64,000 nucleotides of DNA from Propionibacteriaceae bacterium (GTDB lineage: Bacteria; Actinomycetota; Actinomycetes; Propionibacteriales; Propionibacteriaceae). The stretch covers positions 265,139 through 329,138 of the forward strand of contig JAFKJK010000008.1 of NCBI GenBank assembly GCA_017306015.1, written 5' to 3'. The notes under the pieces were generated by a model, which was given only the letters and a program-made list of their open reading frames with translations, was not told the DNA's origin and searched no databases. Made by a program: the position numbers and the translations under genes. Position 1 is the first letter of the stretch. Every line of letters begins with the position of its first letter. Of this stretch, positions 13,177 to 23,850 are shown one piece after another.

Positions 13177-15129
13177 GTGGCTGACCCGGCGAGCTACCGT
13201 CCGGCCACGGGCACCATTCCGACCGGGCCGGGCGTGTACCGGTTCAGCGATGCCGAGGGCCGGGTCATCTACGTCGGCAAGGCCATCAACCTCCGGCAGC
13301 GGCTCAACTCGTACTTCGCCGACCCGGCGTCGCTGCACTTCCGCACCCAGACGATGGTGCGGACCGCGGCCAAGGTCGAGTGGACGGTGGTCCGCAACGA
13401 GCTGGAGGCCCTCCAGCTGGAGTACACCTGGATCAAGCAGTTCGACCCCCGGTTCAACATCAAGTACCGCGACGACAAGTCCTACCCCTGGGTCGCGGTG
13501 ACCTGGGGGGAGGAGTTCCCCCGGGTCTTCGTGGGCCGTGGCGCCAAACGGAAGCCGAACCGCTACTTCGGCCCGTACGCCCAGGCCTGGGCGATCCGGG
13601 AGACCCTCGACTCGCTGCTGCATGTCTTCCCCATGCGGTCCTGCACCCAGGGCGTGTTCAACGCGGCCAAGTCGTCGGGTCGGCCGTGCCTGCTCGGCTA
13701 CATCGGCAAGTGCGCCGCTCCCTGTGTCGGACGGATCAACGCCGAGGATCACCGGGAACTCGTCGAGGACGTCTGCGAGTTCCTCGCCGGCCGGACCGGC
13801 GCACTGGTGAGGGGCCTGGAGGCCGAGATGTTCGCCGCGTCGGCCCGCCAGGAGTTCGAGAAGGCCGCGGTCATCCGGGACCGGTTGGTCGCCCTGAAGC
13901 AGGCGTCCGAGCGCAACGCCATCGTCCTGTCGGACGGTACCGACGCCGACGTGGTCGCGTTGGCGACCGACCCACTCGAGGTGGCCGTCCAGGTCTTCCA
14001 CGTCCGCGACGGCCGGATCCTGGGGGAGCGGGCCTGGGTCGCCGAACGCAGCGACGACGGCGACGAGGCCGAACTGCTGGAGCGCTTCCTGCTCCAGCTG
14101 TACGCCGGTGAGGTCGACAGCATCCCGGCGCTCGTGCTGGCGCCGACGCTGCCGGCCAGCGGCGACGTGCTCGCCCAGCTGCTCGCCGAGGAGCGCGGCG
14201 GCCGGGTGCGGATCAAGGTGCCGCAGCGCGGTGACAAGGCGGCCCTGCTGGAGACCGCCGGCCGGAACGCCGCTGAGGCGCTCGCCCTGCACAAGCTGCG
14301 CCGGGCCAGCGACCTGAGCGCCCGCAACCGGGCCCTGGAGGAACTGCAGGCTGCTCTGGACCTGCCCGAGGTGCCGCTGCGGATCGAGTGCTTCGACATC
14401 TCCCACATCCAGGGGACGCAGGTGGTCGCCTCGATGGTCGTGTTCGAGGACGGCCTGGCCCGCAAGGGCGAATACCGCAGGTTCGTGATCCGCACCGTGG
14501 AGGGGTCCAACGACGTCGGCGCCATGCATGAGGTGATCACCCGCAGGTTCCGGCGGCTGCTGGAGGAGCGCTCGACGACGCCGCAGGACGCCGACGGTCC
14601 GCTGCTGATCGACCCCGACACCGGGGCGCCGCGACGGTTCGCCTACCTGCCGTCCCTGATCGTCGTGGACGGCGGGGCACCCCAGGTCGCCGCGGCGGCG
14701 GCCGCCATGGCCGAGCTGGGAATCACGGACGTCGCCCTGTGCGGGCTGGCGAAGCGGCTGGAGGAGGTCTGGCTGCCGGGACAGGAGTTTCCGCTGATCC
14801 TGCCGCGGGCCAGCGAGGCGCTCTACCTGCTCCAGCGCGTCCGGGACGAGGCCCACCGGTTCGCGATCACCCACCACCGGAGCCGGCGCAGCTCGGCGAT
14901 GGTCGAATCGGTGCTGGACGCCGTCCCGGGGCTGGGGGAGATCCGGCGCAAGGCCGTCCTGAAGCACTTCGGGTCGCTGCGCAAGCTGCGCGCGGCCGAG
15001 GTGGACGCCATCGCGGAGGTTCCCGGGATCGGTCCGCGGACCGCCGCGGCGATCAAGGCTGCCCTCGACGGCGAGGAGGCGGCGCCGGCCATCAACCTGA
15101 CCACCGGCGAGGTGATTGACGCCCCCTGA
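13177..15129 (+). CDS. uvrC: UvrABC excinuclease subunit C
   Basis: Dual endonuclease that cuts on both sides of UvrB-marked damage. Domains in order are the N-terminal GIY-YIG nuclease (GVYRF...[17 protein letters not shown], residues ~15-50), a Cys-containing region, the UVR domain (~residue 215-235, [19 protein letters not shown]), the RNase H-like nuclease core ([24 protein letters not shown], then IVVDGGAPQ) and C-terminal helix-hairpin-helix repeats ([30 protein letters not shown]). The length of 650 residues is normal. The start is GTG with GAGGA 8-12 nt upstream. First gene of the uvrC-rapZ-yvcK-whiA cluster. Confidence 0.96.
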   Translation: MADPASYRPATGTIPTGPGVYRFSDAEGRVIYVGKAINLRQRLNSYFADPASLHFRTQTMVRTAAKVEWTVVRNELEALQLEYTWIKQFDPRFNIKYRDDKSYPWVAVTWGEEFPRVFVGRGAKRKPNRYFGPYAQAWAIRETLDSLLHVFPMRSCTQGVFNAAKSSGRPCLLGYIGKCAAPCVGRINAEDHRELVEDVCEFLAGRTGALVRGLEAEMFAASARQEFEKAAVIRDRLVALKQASERNAIVLSDGTDADVVALATDPLEVAVQVFHVRDGRILGERAWVAERSDDGDEAELLERFLLQLYAGEVDSIPALVLAPTLPASGDVLAQLLAEERGGRVRIKVPQRGDKAALLETAGRNAAEALALHKLRRASDLSARNRALEELQAALDLPEVPLRIECFDISHIQGTQVVASMVVFEDGLARKGEYRRFVIRTVEGSNDVGAMHEVITRRFRRLLEERSTTPQDADGPLLIDPDTGAPRRFAYLPSLIVVDGGAPQVAAAAAAMAELGITDVALCGLAKRLEEVWLPGQEFPLILPRASEALYLLQRVRDEAHRFAITHHRSRRSSAMVESVLDAVPGLGEIRRKAVLKHFGSLRKLRAAEVDAIAEVPGIGPRTAAAIKAALDGEEAAPAINLTTGEVIDAP

Positions 15130-15157
15130 ATGCCGAACGGGGCGAATAATGGGCGGC

Positions 15158-16051
15158 ATGAGCGAACCCCGCCGGGCCGCGCAGAGCGAACCGCGTCCGC
15201 CGATCCGCCTGCTGGTGATCACCGGCATGTCCGGCGCCGGTCGCCGCACGGCCGGCCACACCCTGGAGGATCTGGGCTGGTTCCTCGTGGACAACCTGCC
15301 GCCGAGCCTGCTCCCCGAACTGATCGAGGTCTGTCGCGACCGCGACTTCGAGCGGGTGGCCGTCGTCCTCGACGTCCGCTCCCGTTCCGAGTTCGACCAG
15401 TTGCCGGAGGCATTCGAGGCTGCCGGCGCCGCTGGGGTGGTGCCGGAGGTGCTGTTCCTGGAGGCCAGCGACGAGGTGATCGTCCGGCGCCAGGAGTCCG
15501 TCCGCCGTCCGCTGCCGCTGCAGGGCACCGGGCCGATGCTCGACGGCGTCCACCGCGAGCGCCGGATGCTGGCCGACCTCCGGGCGACGGCGGACGTCGT
15601 CGTCGACACGACCGCGACCAACGTCCACCAGCTCGCCGCCCGGGTGGCGAAGGCCTTCGCCGACGAGGACCAGGGCAAGCTCCGGGTGACGGTGATGTCG
15701 TTCGGCTTCAAGCACGGCGCCCCGATCGACGCCGACCTGGTCTTCGACGTCCGCTTCCTGCCCAATCCGCACTGGGTGCCGACGCTGCGGCCGCAGACGG
15801 GGCTGTCCCAGCAGGTGTCGGCCTACGTCCTGGGGCAGCCGGACGCCGAGCCGTTCCTGGCACACCTGGCCGCGATCGTCGAGCTGATGGGTGCCGGCTA
15901 CCTCCGCGAGGGTAAGCGCCACGCCACGATCGCGATCGGTTGCACGGGCGGCAAGCACCGCTCGATCGCGGTCGCGGAGGAGGTCGGCCGGCGGCTGACG
16001 TCCGCCGGTCTCAGCGTCGGTGTCGTGCACCGGGATCTGGGGCGCGAGTGA
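15158..16051 (+). CDS. rapZ: RapZ/YvcJ-family nucleotide-binding protein
   Basis: P-loop protein that binds GTP/ATP; the E. coli homologue is an RNA-binding adaptor controlling GlmS, while the role in actinobacteria is not established. The N-terminal P-loop reads GMSGAGRRTAG, with Arg where the classical Lys stands. The motif LEDLGWFLVDNLP and the C-terminal CTGGKHRSIAVAEEVGRRL are diagnostic. ATG 15158 is chosen because the upstream frame runs into uvrC and the product then begins at the conserved region after a short polar lead. The product has 297 residues and sits in the conserved cluster with yvcK and whiA. Confidence 0.93.
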   Translation: MSEPRRAAQSEPRPPIRLLVITGMSGAGRRTAGHTLEDLGWFLVDNLPPSLLPELIEVCRDRDFERVAVVLDVRSRSEFDQLPEAFEAAGAAGVVPEVLFLEASDEVIVRRQESVRRPLPLQGTGPMLDGVHRERRMLADLRATADVVVDTTATNVHQLAARVAKAFADEDQGKLRVTVMSFGFKHGAPIDADLVFDVRFLPNPHWVPTLRPQTGLSQQVSAYVLGQPDAEPFLAHLAAIVELMGAGYLREGKRHATIAIGCTGGKHRSIAVAEEVGRRLTSAGLSVGVVHRDLGRE

Positions 16052-16079
16052 ACACCGACCAACTCCGCGGGGGCCTGGC

Positions 16080-17033
16080 ATGACGGTCTTCGGCCAGCTC
16101 CCGTCCGTGGTCGCGCTGGGCGGCGGCCACGGGCTCGCCGCGAGCCTGAGCGCCCTGCGCCAGCTCACCACCCGGCTGACCGCCGTGGTGACGGTCGCGG
16201 ACGACGGCGGGTCGTCGGGGCGACTGCGGGCCGAGTTCCCGATCCTGCCGCCCGGCGACCTGAGGATGGCGCTGGCCGCCCTGTGCGGCGACGACGAGGT
16301 CGGACGTTCCTGGGCCGCGGTGCTGCAGTCGAGGTTCCCGGGGGAGGGGCCGCTGGGCGGGCACTCGATCGGGAACCTGCTGATCGCAGGGCTGTGGCAG
16401 CAGCTCGCCGACCCGGTCGCGGGCCTGGACATGGTGGCCGCGATGCTGCACACCGAAGGCCGGGTGCTGCCGATGGCGGCCGTGCCGCTGGTGATCGAAG
16501 CCGACCTGATCGGCGCCGACGCCGCTCGCCCGGACGAGGTGACCACGGTGGTGGGCCAGGAAGCGGTGGCGCTGGCCACCGGCGACATCGCCGACGTCCG
16601 GCTGGTGCCTGCCGACCCGCCGACGGTGCCGGCCGCGGTGCAGGCCGTGGCCGAGGCCGACTACCTGGTGCTCGGACCCGGCTCCTGGTACTCCTCGGTC
16701 ATCCCGCACGTGCTGGTCCCGGAGCTCCTGGACGCGATCGCCCGCAGCCGGGCCGTGCGGGTGCTGACCCTGAACCTGGTCCCGACCGACGACGAGACCC
16801 CCGCCTACACCGCGTCCCGGCACATCGAGGTGCTGGCCGAGCATGCGCCCGGGCTGCGGCTGGACGTGGTCGTCGCCGATCCGACGTTCGCCGACGACGA
16901 CCCGCACCTGGCCACCTACGTCGAATCCCTCGGTGCCCGCCTGGTGGTCGCTCCGGTGCGGATGCGCGACGGCTCGGCGCGGCACGATCCGCACCTTCTC
17001 GCCTCGGTCTACGCCGGGATCATGGGTCTGTAG
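16080..17033 (+). CDS. yvcK: YvcK/CofD-like gluconeogenesis factor
   Basis: The 317-residue protein has the family hallmarks: the N-terminal ALGGGHGLAASLSALR, the VVTVADDGGSSGRLR segment and the GNLL motif. It also has LGPGSWYSSVIPHVLVPEL for nucleotide or UDP-sugar binding. YvcK proteins bind UDP-GlcNAc and are needed for growth on gluconeogenic carbon and for correct wall synthesis in Bacillus and mycobacteria. The ATG at 16080 gives the expected N-terminus. It lies 28 nt after rapZ and probably shares its transcript. Confidence 0.92.
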   Translation: MTVFGQLPSVVALGGGHGLAASLSALRQLTTRLTAVVTVADDGGSSGRLRAEFPILPPGDLRMALAALCGDDEVGRSWAAVLQSRFPGEGPLGGHSIGNLLIAGLWQQLADPVAGLDMVAAMLHTEGRVLPMAAVPLVIEADLIGADAARPDEVTTVVGQEAVALATGDIADVRLVPADPPTVPAAVQAVAEADYLVLGPGSWYSSVIPHVLVPELLDAIARSRAVRVLTLNLVPTDDETPAYTASRHIEVLAEHAPGLRLDVVVADPTFADDDPHLATYVESLGARLVVAPVRMRDGSARHDPHLLASVYAGIMGL

Positions 17034-17036
17034 GCT
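17031..17036 (+). promoter_or_regulatory. Candidate -10 box for whiA
   Basis: TAGGCT overlaps the yvcK stop codon. It would give a ~36-nt leader containing the Shine-Dalgarno GGAAAGG, allowing whiA to be transcribed independently of the upstream cluster. Confidence 0.35.
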
Positions 17037-17078
17037 AAGCCCTGATTTCCCGCCCACGCCCGGAAAGGTGGCGCTGTC

Positions 17079-18065
17079 ATGGCGATGACGCAGCAGGTCA
17101 AGTCCGAGCTGGCCACCCTCGAGGTGCTCAAGCCGGAGCTGCGCAAGGCCGAGGTGGCCTCGCTGCTGCGTTTCGCCAACGGACTCCACATCGCCGGCGG
17201 ACGGATCGTCGTCGAGGCCGAACTGGACACCGGCGGAGCGGCCCGGCGGCTGCGGACGGCGATCGCCGAGCTGTTCGGGTTCCCCTCGGACTTCGTCGTC
17301 ATCACCGGCAGCGGGCTGCGCCGCGGCACCCGGTACGTGGTTCGGCTGATCCGGGACGGCGAGGCGCTGGCGCGCCAGACCGGCCTGATCGACGGCCGCG
17401 GACGCCCGGTGCGTGGCCTGCCGCCGCAGGTGGTCGGTGGCGGCATCGAGGTGTCGGTCGCCGCGTGGCGGGGCGCGTTCCTCGCCCACGGATCGCTCAC
17501 CGAGCCCGGCCGCTCGATGGCGCTCGAGGTCACCTGCCCCGGGTCGGAGGCGGCGCTGGCCCTGGTGGGGGCGGCCCGCCGGCTCGGCATCGCGGCCAAG
17601 GCCCGGGACGTCCGCGGCGTCGACAGGGTGGTGATCCGGGACGGCGACGCGATCGCCGCGATGCTCACCCGGATGGGCGCCCACGAGTCGGTGCTGGCGT
17701 GGGAGGACCGGCGGCTACGCCGCGAGGTCCGGGCGTCCGCCAATCGGCTGGCGAACTTCGACGACGCCAACCTGCGTCGCTCGGCCCGCGCCGCGGTGGC
17801 GGCGGGCGTCCGGGTGCGGCGGGCGCTGGAGATCCTCGGCGACGAGGTGCCCGAGCACCTGCTGATCGCCGGTCAGCTGCGCCTGGAGCACAAGCAGGCC
17901 AGTCTGGAGGAGCTCGGCCAGCTGCACGTCCCGCCGCTGACCAAGGACGCGGTCGCCGGCCGGATCCGCCGATTGCTCGCCACCGCCGACAAGCGGGCGG
18001 CCGATCTGGGCATCCCGAACACCGAGGCCGTGCTCAGTCCCGACATGTTGGACGATCGCGACTGA
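17079..18065 (+). CDS. whiA: Sporulation/cell-division regulator WhiA
   Basis: The 328-residue protein has an N-terminal LAGLIDADG-like fold (residues ~10-220) without nuclease activity in known members. A C-terminal helix-turn-helix DNA-binding region follows ([33 protein letters not shown]). WhiA controls sporulation septation in Streptomyces and is conserved in non-sporulating Gram-positives, where it affects division. The ATG is preceded by GGAAAGG. It closes the rapZ-yvcK-whiA cluster, an order kept across Firmicutes and Actinobacteria. Confidence 0.95.
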   Translation: MAMTQQVKSELATLEVLKPELRKAEVASLLRFANGLHIAGGRIVVEAELDTGGAARRLRTAIAELFGFPSDFVVITGSGLRRGTRYVVRLIRDGEALARQTGLIDGRGRPVRGLPPQVVGGGIEVSVAAWRGAFLAHGSLTEPGRSMALEVTCPGSEAALALVGAARRLGIAAKARDVRGVDRVVIRDGDAIAAMLTRMGAHESVLAWEDRRLRREVRASANRLANFDDANLRRSARAAVAAGVRVRRALEILGDEVPEHLLIAGQLRLEHKQASLEELGQLHVPPLTKDAVAGRIRRLLATADKRAADLGIPNTEAVLSPDMLDDRD

Positions 18066-18111
18066 TCTTCGAGACGAATTCCCGATGGGTCCCGGCTCCT
18101 GCCGGAACCGG

Positions 18112-18117
18112 TAGGGT
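18112..18117 (+). promoter_or_regulatory. Candidate -10 box of the glycolytic operon
   Basis: TAGGGT 69 nt upstream of the gap ATG, with no clear -35. The leader would contain the Shine-Dalgarno AAGGAG at about 18169-18174. Confidence 0.35.
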
Positions 18118-18171
18118 TTGTCTTAACCTGCCCGGGGCTCTCGTGACCGGACCGGGAACCCCGTTCGATAA

Positions 18172-19191
<1,020 letters not shown>

Positions 19192-19283
19192 CCCAGCACC
19201 GCACATCGACACGTCGGGCCGGCTCGCATCCTTGCGGGTCGGCCAGACGTTCTCCCACCACCAACTGCAAGAAAGGCTGACTA

Positions 19284-20492
19284 GTGAAATCCGTTGACGA
19301 CCTCGGCGAGGTCCGTGGCAGGCGGGTGCTGATCCGCTGCGATTTCAACGTTCCGCTGGACGGCGAGACGATCACCGACGACGGCCGGATCAAGGCTGCC
19401 CTGCCCACCCTCACCAAGCTCCGCGGCGACGGAGCCAAGGTCGTCATCATGGCGCACCTCGGCCGTCCCAAGGGCGAGGTGAACCCCAAGTACTCCCTCG
19501 CGCCGGTCGCCAGGCGGCTCGGCGAGCTGCTCGGCACCGAGGTGAAGCTGGCCAGCGACGTCGTCGGGGACAGCGCGCAGGCCACCGTCGCCGGACTCGC
19601 GGACGGCGAGGTCGCCCTGCTGGAGAACGTCCGCTACGAGCCCGCCGAGGAGTCCAAGGTGGACGCCGAGCGCGAGGAACTCGCCGCGAAGTACGCCGCC
19701 CTCGGTGATGTGTTCGTCTCCGACGGCTTCGGCGTCGTCCACCGCAAGCAGGCGTCGGTGTACGACGTGGCCACGTTGCTCCCGAACGCGGCGGGCTACC
19801 TGGTGGCCAAGGAGGTCGAGGTGCTGAAGAAGCTCACCGAGAACCCGGAGCGTCCGTACGTCGTGGTGCTCGGCGGCGCGAAGGTCGCCGACAAGCTGGG
19901 CGTCATCGACAACCTGCTCAAGGTCGCCGACACCCTGATCATCGGCGGCGGGATGGCCTACACCTTCCTCAAGGCCCAGGGCCACGAGGTCGGCACGTCC
20001 CTGCTCGACAGCGAGAAGGTCGACACCTGCGCGGGCTACCTGAAGCAGGCAGAGGAGACCGGCAAGGAGATCCTGCTGCCGACCGACGTCCGCGTCGTCC
20101 CGACCCTCGACATCCCCGGACGGACCGCGGGTCAGGTCACGATCGTTGCCGCCGACCAGATCCCGGCCGACCAGGAGGGAGCCGACATCGGCCCCAAGTC
20201 GGAGGAGCTGTTCAGCCAGTCCATCTCCCGCGCGGCAACGGTCTTCTGGAACGGGCCGATGGGTGTCGCCGAGATCCCCTCGCTGGCCGGCGGGACCGAG
20301 GCTGTGGCGAAGACGCTCGCCGCGGCGTCCGGCTTCTCGGTGATCGGTGGCGGCGACTCCGCTGCGGCCGTCCGCAACCTCGGCTTCCCCGACGACGCCT
20401 TCGGCCACATCTCGACCGGCGGCGGCGCATCCCTGGAATACCTGGAAGGCAAGACCCTCCCGGGCCTCGCCGTGCTCGAAGAGGAGAACTGA
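19284..20492 (+). CDS. pgk: Phosphoglycerate kinase
   Basis: Transfers phosphate from 1,3-bisphosphoglycerate to ADP. The N-terminal [10 protein letters not shown] and [10 protein letters not shown] motifs bind substrate. The C-terminal nucleotide domain has [16 protein letters not shown] and the hinge loop [13 protein letters not shown]. The length is 402 residues. Translation starts at GTG 19284 after AGAAAGG. The gap from gap is 92 nt; from tpiA 1 nt. Product identification is unambiguous. Confidence 0.97.
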   Translation: MKSVDDLGEVRGRRVLIRCDFNVPLDGETITDDGRIKAALPTLTKLRGDGAKVVIMAHLGRPKGEVNPKYSLAPVARRLGELLGTEVKLASDVVGDSAQATVAGLADGEVALLENVRYEPAEESKVDAEREELAAKYAALGDVFVSDGFGVVHRKQASVYDVATLLPNAAGYLVAKEVEVLKKLTENPERPYVVVLGGAKVADKLGVIDNLLKVADTLIIGGGMAYTFLKAQGHEVGTSLLDSEKVDTCAGYLKQAEETGKEILLPTDVRVVPTLDIPGRTAGQVTIVAADQIPADQEGADIGPKSEELFSQSISRAATVFWNGPMGVAEIPSLAGGTEAVAKTLAAASGFSVIGGGDSAAAVRNLGFPDDAFGHISTGGGASLEYLEGKTLPGLAVLEEEN

Positions 20493-20493
20493 C

Positions 20494-21279
20494 ATGGCTC
20501 GCACGCCCTTGATGGCCGGCAACTGGAAGATGAACCTGAACCACGTCGAGGCCACCGGTCTGGTGCAGAAGCTGGCGTGGACGCTGAAGGACTTCCACTA
20601 CGACGAATCCCGCTCCGAGGCCGCGGTGATCGTCCCCTTCACCGACCTGCGCTCGGTGCAGACCGTGATCGAGGGTGACAAGCTGCCGCTGAAGTGGGGC
20701 GCCCAGGACGTGTCGGTGCACACCTCCGGCGCCTACACCGGCGAGGTGTCGGCGGACATGCTCGCGAAGCTGGGCTGTGCCTACGTCGTCGTCGGACACT
20801 CCGAGCGTCGCGAGTACCACGGTGAGACCGACGAGCTGATCGGCGAGAAGGCCAAGGTGGTGTTCGCTGCCGGAATGACCCCGATCATCTGCTGCGGGGA
20901 GGTGCTGGAGATCCGCAAGGCAGGGACGCACGTGTCGCACGTGCTCGGCCAGGTGAAGGTCTGCCTCGCACCGCTGACCGCCGAGCAGGTGGGCGCGGCG
21001 GTGATCGCGTACGAGCCGGTCTGGGCCATCGGCACCGGCGAGGTGGCGACCCCGGCGGACGCGCAGGAGGTCTGTGGCGCGATCCGTGGCTACATCGCGG
21101 ACGCCTTCGGGGCCGAGGCCGCCGAAGCCGTCCGGATCCAGTACGGCGGCTCGGTGAAGGCCGACAACGTGATCGAGATCATGGCGGAGCCCGACGTGGA
21201 CGGTGCCCTGGTCGGCGGCGCGAGCCTGAAGGCCGAGGAGTTCTCCCGGATCGTGATGTTCTATTCGGCGTCCGCCTGA
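20494..21279 (+). CDS. tpiA: Triosephosphate isomerase
   Basis: Interconverts dihydroxyacetone phosphate and glyceraldehyde-3-phosphate. The motif MAGNWKMN carries the substrate Lys. The catalytic His is in [13 protein letters not shown]. The catalytic Glu and flexible loop are in [22 protein letters not shown], and the phosphate-binding [11 protein letters not shown] is present. The length is 261 residues. It starts 1 nt after the pgk stop, so translation is coupled. A large hairpin follows before secG. Confidence 0.97.
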   Translation: MARTPLMAGNWKMNLNHVEATGLVQKLAWTLKDFHYDESRSEAAVIVPFTDLRSVQTVIEGDKLPLKWGAQDVSVHTSGAYTGEVSADMLAKLGCAYVVVGHSERREYHGETDELIGEKAKVVFAAGMTPIICCGEVLEIRKAGTHVSHVLGQVKVCLAPLTAEQVGAAVIAYEPVWAIGTGEVATPADAQEVCGAIRGYIADAFGAEAAEAVRIQYGGSVKADNVIEIMAEPDVDGALVGGASLKAEEFSRIVMFYSASA

Positions 21280-21293
21280 CACCCGCTTGACCC

Positions 21294-21363
21294 GCGAACG
21301 CCTCCGTTCCGGTAAACCGCCACCACCTGTGCTGTGGCGAACGACCGGAACGGAGGCGTTCGC
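21294..21363 (+). terminator. Long perfect inverted repeat between tpiA and secG
   Basis: A 20-bp perfect inverted repeat (21294-21313 with 21344-21363) encloses a 30-nt loop. The loop itself contains a 6-bp stem (CGCCAC 21318-21323 with GTGGCG 21334-21339). It starts 14 nt after the tpiA stop, so terminator or attenuator is the simplest reading. It could also be a small mobile repeat. Confidence 0.65.
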
Positions 21364-21428
21364 CGTGACGGGGAGGCGGCGGGACGCCCGAGGGGTCCCG
21401 GCGGTCATCGATCGGTCCCAGCTTGGGT

Positions 21429-21434
21429 TAGGAT
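21429..21434 (+). promoter_or_regulatory. -10 box for leaderless secG
   Basis: TAGGAT is 6 nt before the second of two consecutive GTG codons (21438 and 21441). secG therefore appears to have its own start beyond the hairpin after tpiA. Confidence 0.45.
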
Positions 21435-21437
21435 TCT

Positions 21438-21719
21438 GTGGTGATTTCGCTGACCATGACCTGGCCGATCATGTCGCTGTCGATAGTGCTGATCCTGACC
21501 AGCATCGTGCTGGCGTTGTTCATCCTGTTGCACAAGAGCCGTGGCGGAGGCATGTCCGACCTGTTCGGTGGCGGCATGACCACCGGCATGGGCGGCACCT
21601 CGGTCGCCGAACGTAACCTCGACCGGTTGACCATCACGATCGGCCTTGTCTGGCTGGCCGCGATCGTGGGCCTCCTCGTGCTCTACCGGTTCTTCCCGGA
21701 CCTCGGAACACTTGGCTGA
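21438..21719 (+). CDS. secG: Preprotein translocase subunit SecG
   Basis: Small partner of the SecYE channel that assists protein export. Two transmembrane helices are visible (IMSLSIVLILTSIVLALFILL and LTITIGLVWLAAIVGLLVLY). They are separated by the conserved Gly-rich cytoplasmic loop HKSRGGGMSDLFGGG. The product is ~93 residues. The exact first GTG (21438 or 21441) cannot be decided; a TAGGAT box just upstream suggests a leaderless message. Position after tpiA is conserved in actinobacteria. Confidence 0.92.
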   Translation: MVISLTMTWPIMSLSIVLILTSIVLALFILLHKSRGGGMSDLFGGGMTTGMGGTSVAERNLDRLTITIGLVWLAAIVGLLVLYRFFPDLGTLG

Positions 21720-21754
21720 GGCATTTCGCCTCTTATCTGACTCAGGAGTATCGG

Positions 21755-22111
21755 GTGGTTGGTGGTAGCGCTATTCGGGGTAGCCGTGTCGGGGCTGGCC
21801 CGATGGGGGAGGCCGAGCGTGGTGACGCCGCCCCCCGGCTTTATGTTTCGTATTTCTGTGCGAACCGGCACGAGACCCGTCCGGCCTTCGCCGTGGACGC
21901 CGTCGTGCCCGACAGCTGGGACTGCCCGCGGTGCGGGCTGCCGGCGAACCTCGACTCGGAGAACCCGCCGCCACCGCCGCGGATCCAGCCGTACAAGACG
22001 CACCTCGCCTACGTGAAGGAGCGCCGCAGCGACGACGAGGCGGTGGCGATCCTGAGCGAGGCACTGGAGTCGTTGCGCGCCCGTCGCGCGGCCGGCGAGG
22101 TCATCTACTGA
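21755..22111 (+). CDS. rbpA: RNA polymerase-binding protein RbpA
   Basis: Actinobacteria-specific activator that binds RNA polymerase and the principal sigma factor, stabilising the open complex. The 118-residue product has the N-terminal GSAIRGSRVGAGPMGEAERG. The zinc-binding core has a Cys after VSYF and CPRCGLPANLD, and the basic linker and C-terminal sigma-interaction domain read PYKTHLAYVKERRSDDE. The GTG start has CAGGAG 8-13 nt upstream. It is a strong taxonomic marker. Confidence 0.95.
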   Translation: MVGGSAIRGSRVGAGPMGEAERGDAAPRLYVSYFCANRHETRPAFAVDAVVPDSWDCPRCGLPANLDSENPPPPPRIQPYKTHLAYVKERRSDDEAVAILSEALESLRARRAAGEVIY

Positions 22112-22122
22112 TCGGTCGATCC

Positions 22123-22179
22123 CTCAGGCTGGCGACGGATCGCGCTGGTGGGGCCACGCTCGGCCGACGCCAGGCTCAG
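22123..22179. terminator. Candidate bidirectional terminator between rbpA and pgl
   Basis: Imperfect 16-bp inverted repeat (22123-22138 with 22164-22179, about 13 of 16 pairs) between two convergent genes; the right arm includes the pgl stop codon. Confidence 0.4.
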
Positions 22180-22913
22180 CCGGCGCACTCGAAGTAGGGC
22201 AGCTGGCTGGCTGCGGCCTCGTCGAGGATCCAGAGCGTCCGTTCACGCCCACTGACCTGCGCCGCCGGCAGCTCCGAGTCGCCGGCGAGCGCCCGAGCGA
22301 CGGCCTCGGCCTTGTCGGCTCCGCTGACCAGCAGCCAGACCTGCGCGGACGTGTTCATCCGATCGATGGTCAGGCTGATCCGCTCCGGGGGTGGCTTGGG
22401 TGCCTCGCTGACGCCGATCACCGGCTGGCTGGTCGGCTCGCTGGACGGGTGGTTGGGAAAGATCGAGGCCACGTGCCCGTCCGGTCCCATGCCCAGCAGG
22501 CACAGGTCGAAGACGGTGTCGCCGAGTTCCTTCGCGTAGGTGTTGGCCGAGGCGTCCGCGTCCACGGTGCCGTCCGCGCTCGGCATCGAGTGCGTCTTTC
22601 CGGGGTCGACCGCGAAGCTGCGAGCCAGCAGCGCCAGCGCCGGGCCGGCATTGCGTTCGGGGTCATCGGCGGGGAGGAAACGCTCGTCGGACCACCACAA
22701 CTCCAGCCGCGACGGGTCCAGAAGGGATTCCGGGACGAGTCGGGCGAACTCGGCGTACATCGCCATCGCGCTGCGTCCCCCGGCCAGGCACAGCTGCGGG
22801 ATCCGGCCGTCGGCCTGAAGGTCGATCAGGGCGGCGATCAGTCGCCTGGCGGTCTGGATCGCCAAGGCGGCTGGGTCGCAGTAGCGCACCACCTGACTGG
22901 CGATCACGGCCAT
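22176..22913 (-). CDS. pgl: 6-phosphogluconolactonase
   Basis: Hydrolyses 6-phosphogluconolactone, the second step of the oxidative pentose phosphate pathway. The 245-residue product has the DevB/Pgl motifs: LCLAGGRSAM near the N-terminus, LWWSDERFLPADDPERNAG in the middle and LCLLGMGPDGHVASIFPNHP. I chose ATG 22913 (MAVIASQVVRYCDP) because codons further upstream run through opcA. It lies 13 nt after the opcA stop. Third gene of zwf-opcA-pgl. Confidence 0.94.
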   Translation of the reverse strand: MAVIASQVVRYCDPAALAIQTARRLIAALIDLQADGRIPQLCLAGGRSAMAMYAEFARLVPESLLDPSRLELWWSDERFLPADDPERNAGPALALLARSFAVDPGKTHSMPSADGTVDADASANTYAKELGDTVFDLCLLGMGPDGHVASIFPNHPSSEPTSQPVIGVSEAPKPPPERISLTIDRMNTSAQVWLLVSGADKAEAVARALAGDSELPAAQVSGRERTLWILDEAAASQLPYFECAG

Positions 22914-22926
22914 CCCTGCTGCTCCA

Positions 22927-23838
22927 TCACTCGTGCTCGTCCAATCGTCGCACCAAAGCGGCCATGCTTTCGGCATAAATGAGATCATCGTCAAGCCGGC
23001 GCAGCTCCTCGGTGAGCAACGTGTTGAGATCCCGTCGGGTGAGGGCGACGATCCGCTCGGGAAGCCCGGGTGCTGCGAAGACGGCCATGTTGCCGTCCGT
23101 CCGCTCGATCCGGATCTCGCCCTCCTCTCCAGCGAGCACGACGAAGTTGACGCCCCGTCCGACCCCACCGTGGTCGACGCGAACCGGCAGGTTCAGCCGG
23201 TCGCTCAGCCAAGCTCCGAGCAGGTGGCCGGCCGCGTTGCCCGGAGCGGCGCGCACCTCGGCGGACTCGACCACCATCGGATAGGCGTCGAGGGAGGCCG
23301 CGAGCAGCCCGCGCCAGCGGGTCAGCCGCGTCCAGGTGAGGTCGGTGTCGCCGGGGCAATAGTTGCGGGCCCGGACCTCGAGCGCCCGGATCGGGTCGGG
23401 GGCGCCCATGGCATCGGTGATCCTTCGGGTGCCGAGCCGTCCGATCGGATCGTTGCCCGGGTCGGCTGGAGACTCGCCCGGCCACCAGACCACGACCGGC
23501 AGGTCGGGCAGCAGCAGGGGCAGCACCACCGTCTCCCGGTGCTGGCGCAGGGCCCCGTGGAAGCGCAGCGTGACGATCTCGCCGGGCGCGTCCTCGCCGA
23601 GCCGGACGGACGCGTCCAGCCGGTCGGCGCGGGCCAGCCCGTTGGTAAGCAGCACGATCCGGGACGGGTGCTCACGGCCGGCCTGGACGCAGGCGGCGAG
23701 GGCCTGGTCGAACTCGTCGAGCTCGGCCACGACGATCAGCGTGAGCACCATCCCCGAGGTCGTGCCGAGCTGGTGCCGCGCCGAGTCGATGGCTCGCTGG
23801 AGTTCGGCGGTGTTCGTTCCGGTGAACTTCTTGATCAT
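22927..23838 (-). CDS. opcA: Glucose-6-phosphate dehydrogenase assembly protein OpcA
   Basis: Allosteric partner or activator of Zwf in actinobacteria and cyanobacteria. The 303-residue protein contains the family signatures SRIVLLTNGL, LPLLLPDLPVVVWWPGESP and the C-terminal LRRLDDDLIYAESMAAL. It is encoded 12 nt downstream of zwf and directly upstream of pgl, the standard context. Confidence 0.94.
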   Translation of the reverse strand: MIKKFTGTNTAELQRAIDSARHQLGTTSGMVLTLIVVAELDEFDQALAACVQAGREHPSRIVLLTNGLARADRLDASVRLGEDAPGEIVTLRFHGALRQHRETVVLPLLLPDLPVVVWWPGESPADPGNDPIGRLGTRRITDAMGAPDPIRALEVRARNYCPGDTDLTWTRLTRWRGLLAASLDAYPMVVESAEVRAAPGNAAGHLLGAWLSDRLNLPVRVDHGGVGRGVNFVVLAGEEGEIRIERTDGNMAVFAAPGLPERIVALTRRDLNTLLTEELRRLDDDLIYAESMAALVRRLDEHE

Positions 23839-23850
23839 GCTCCACCCTCC

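Noticed and set aside
13100..13180. Damage-type promoter at uvrC
   Set aside because: Only a TATGCT box is present; TGTCRGTG is absent at the required position.
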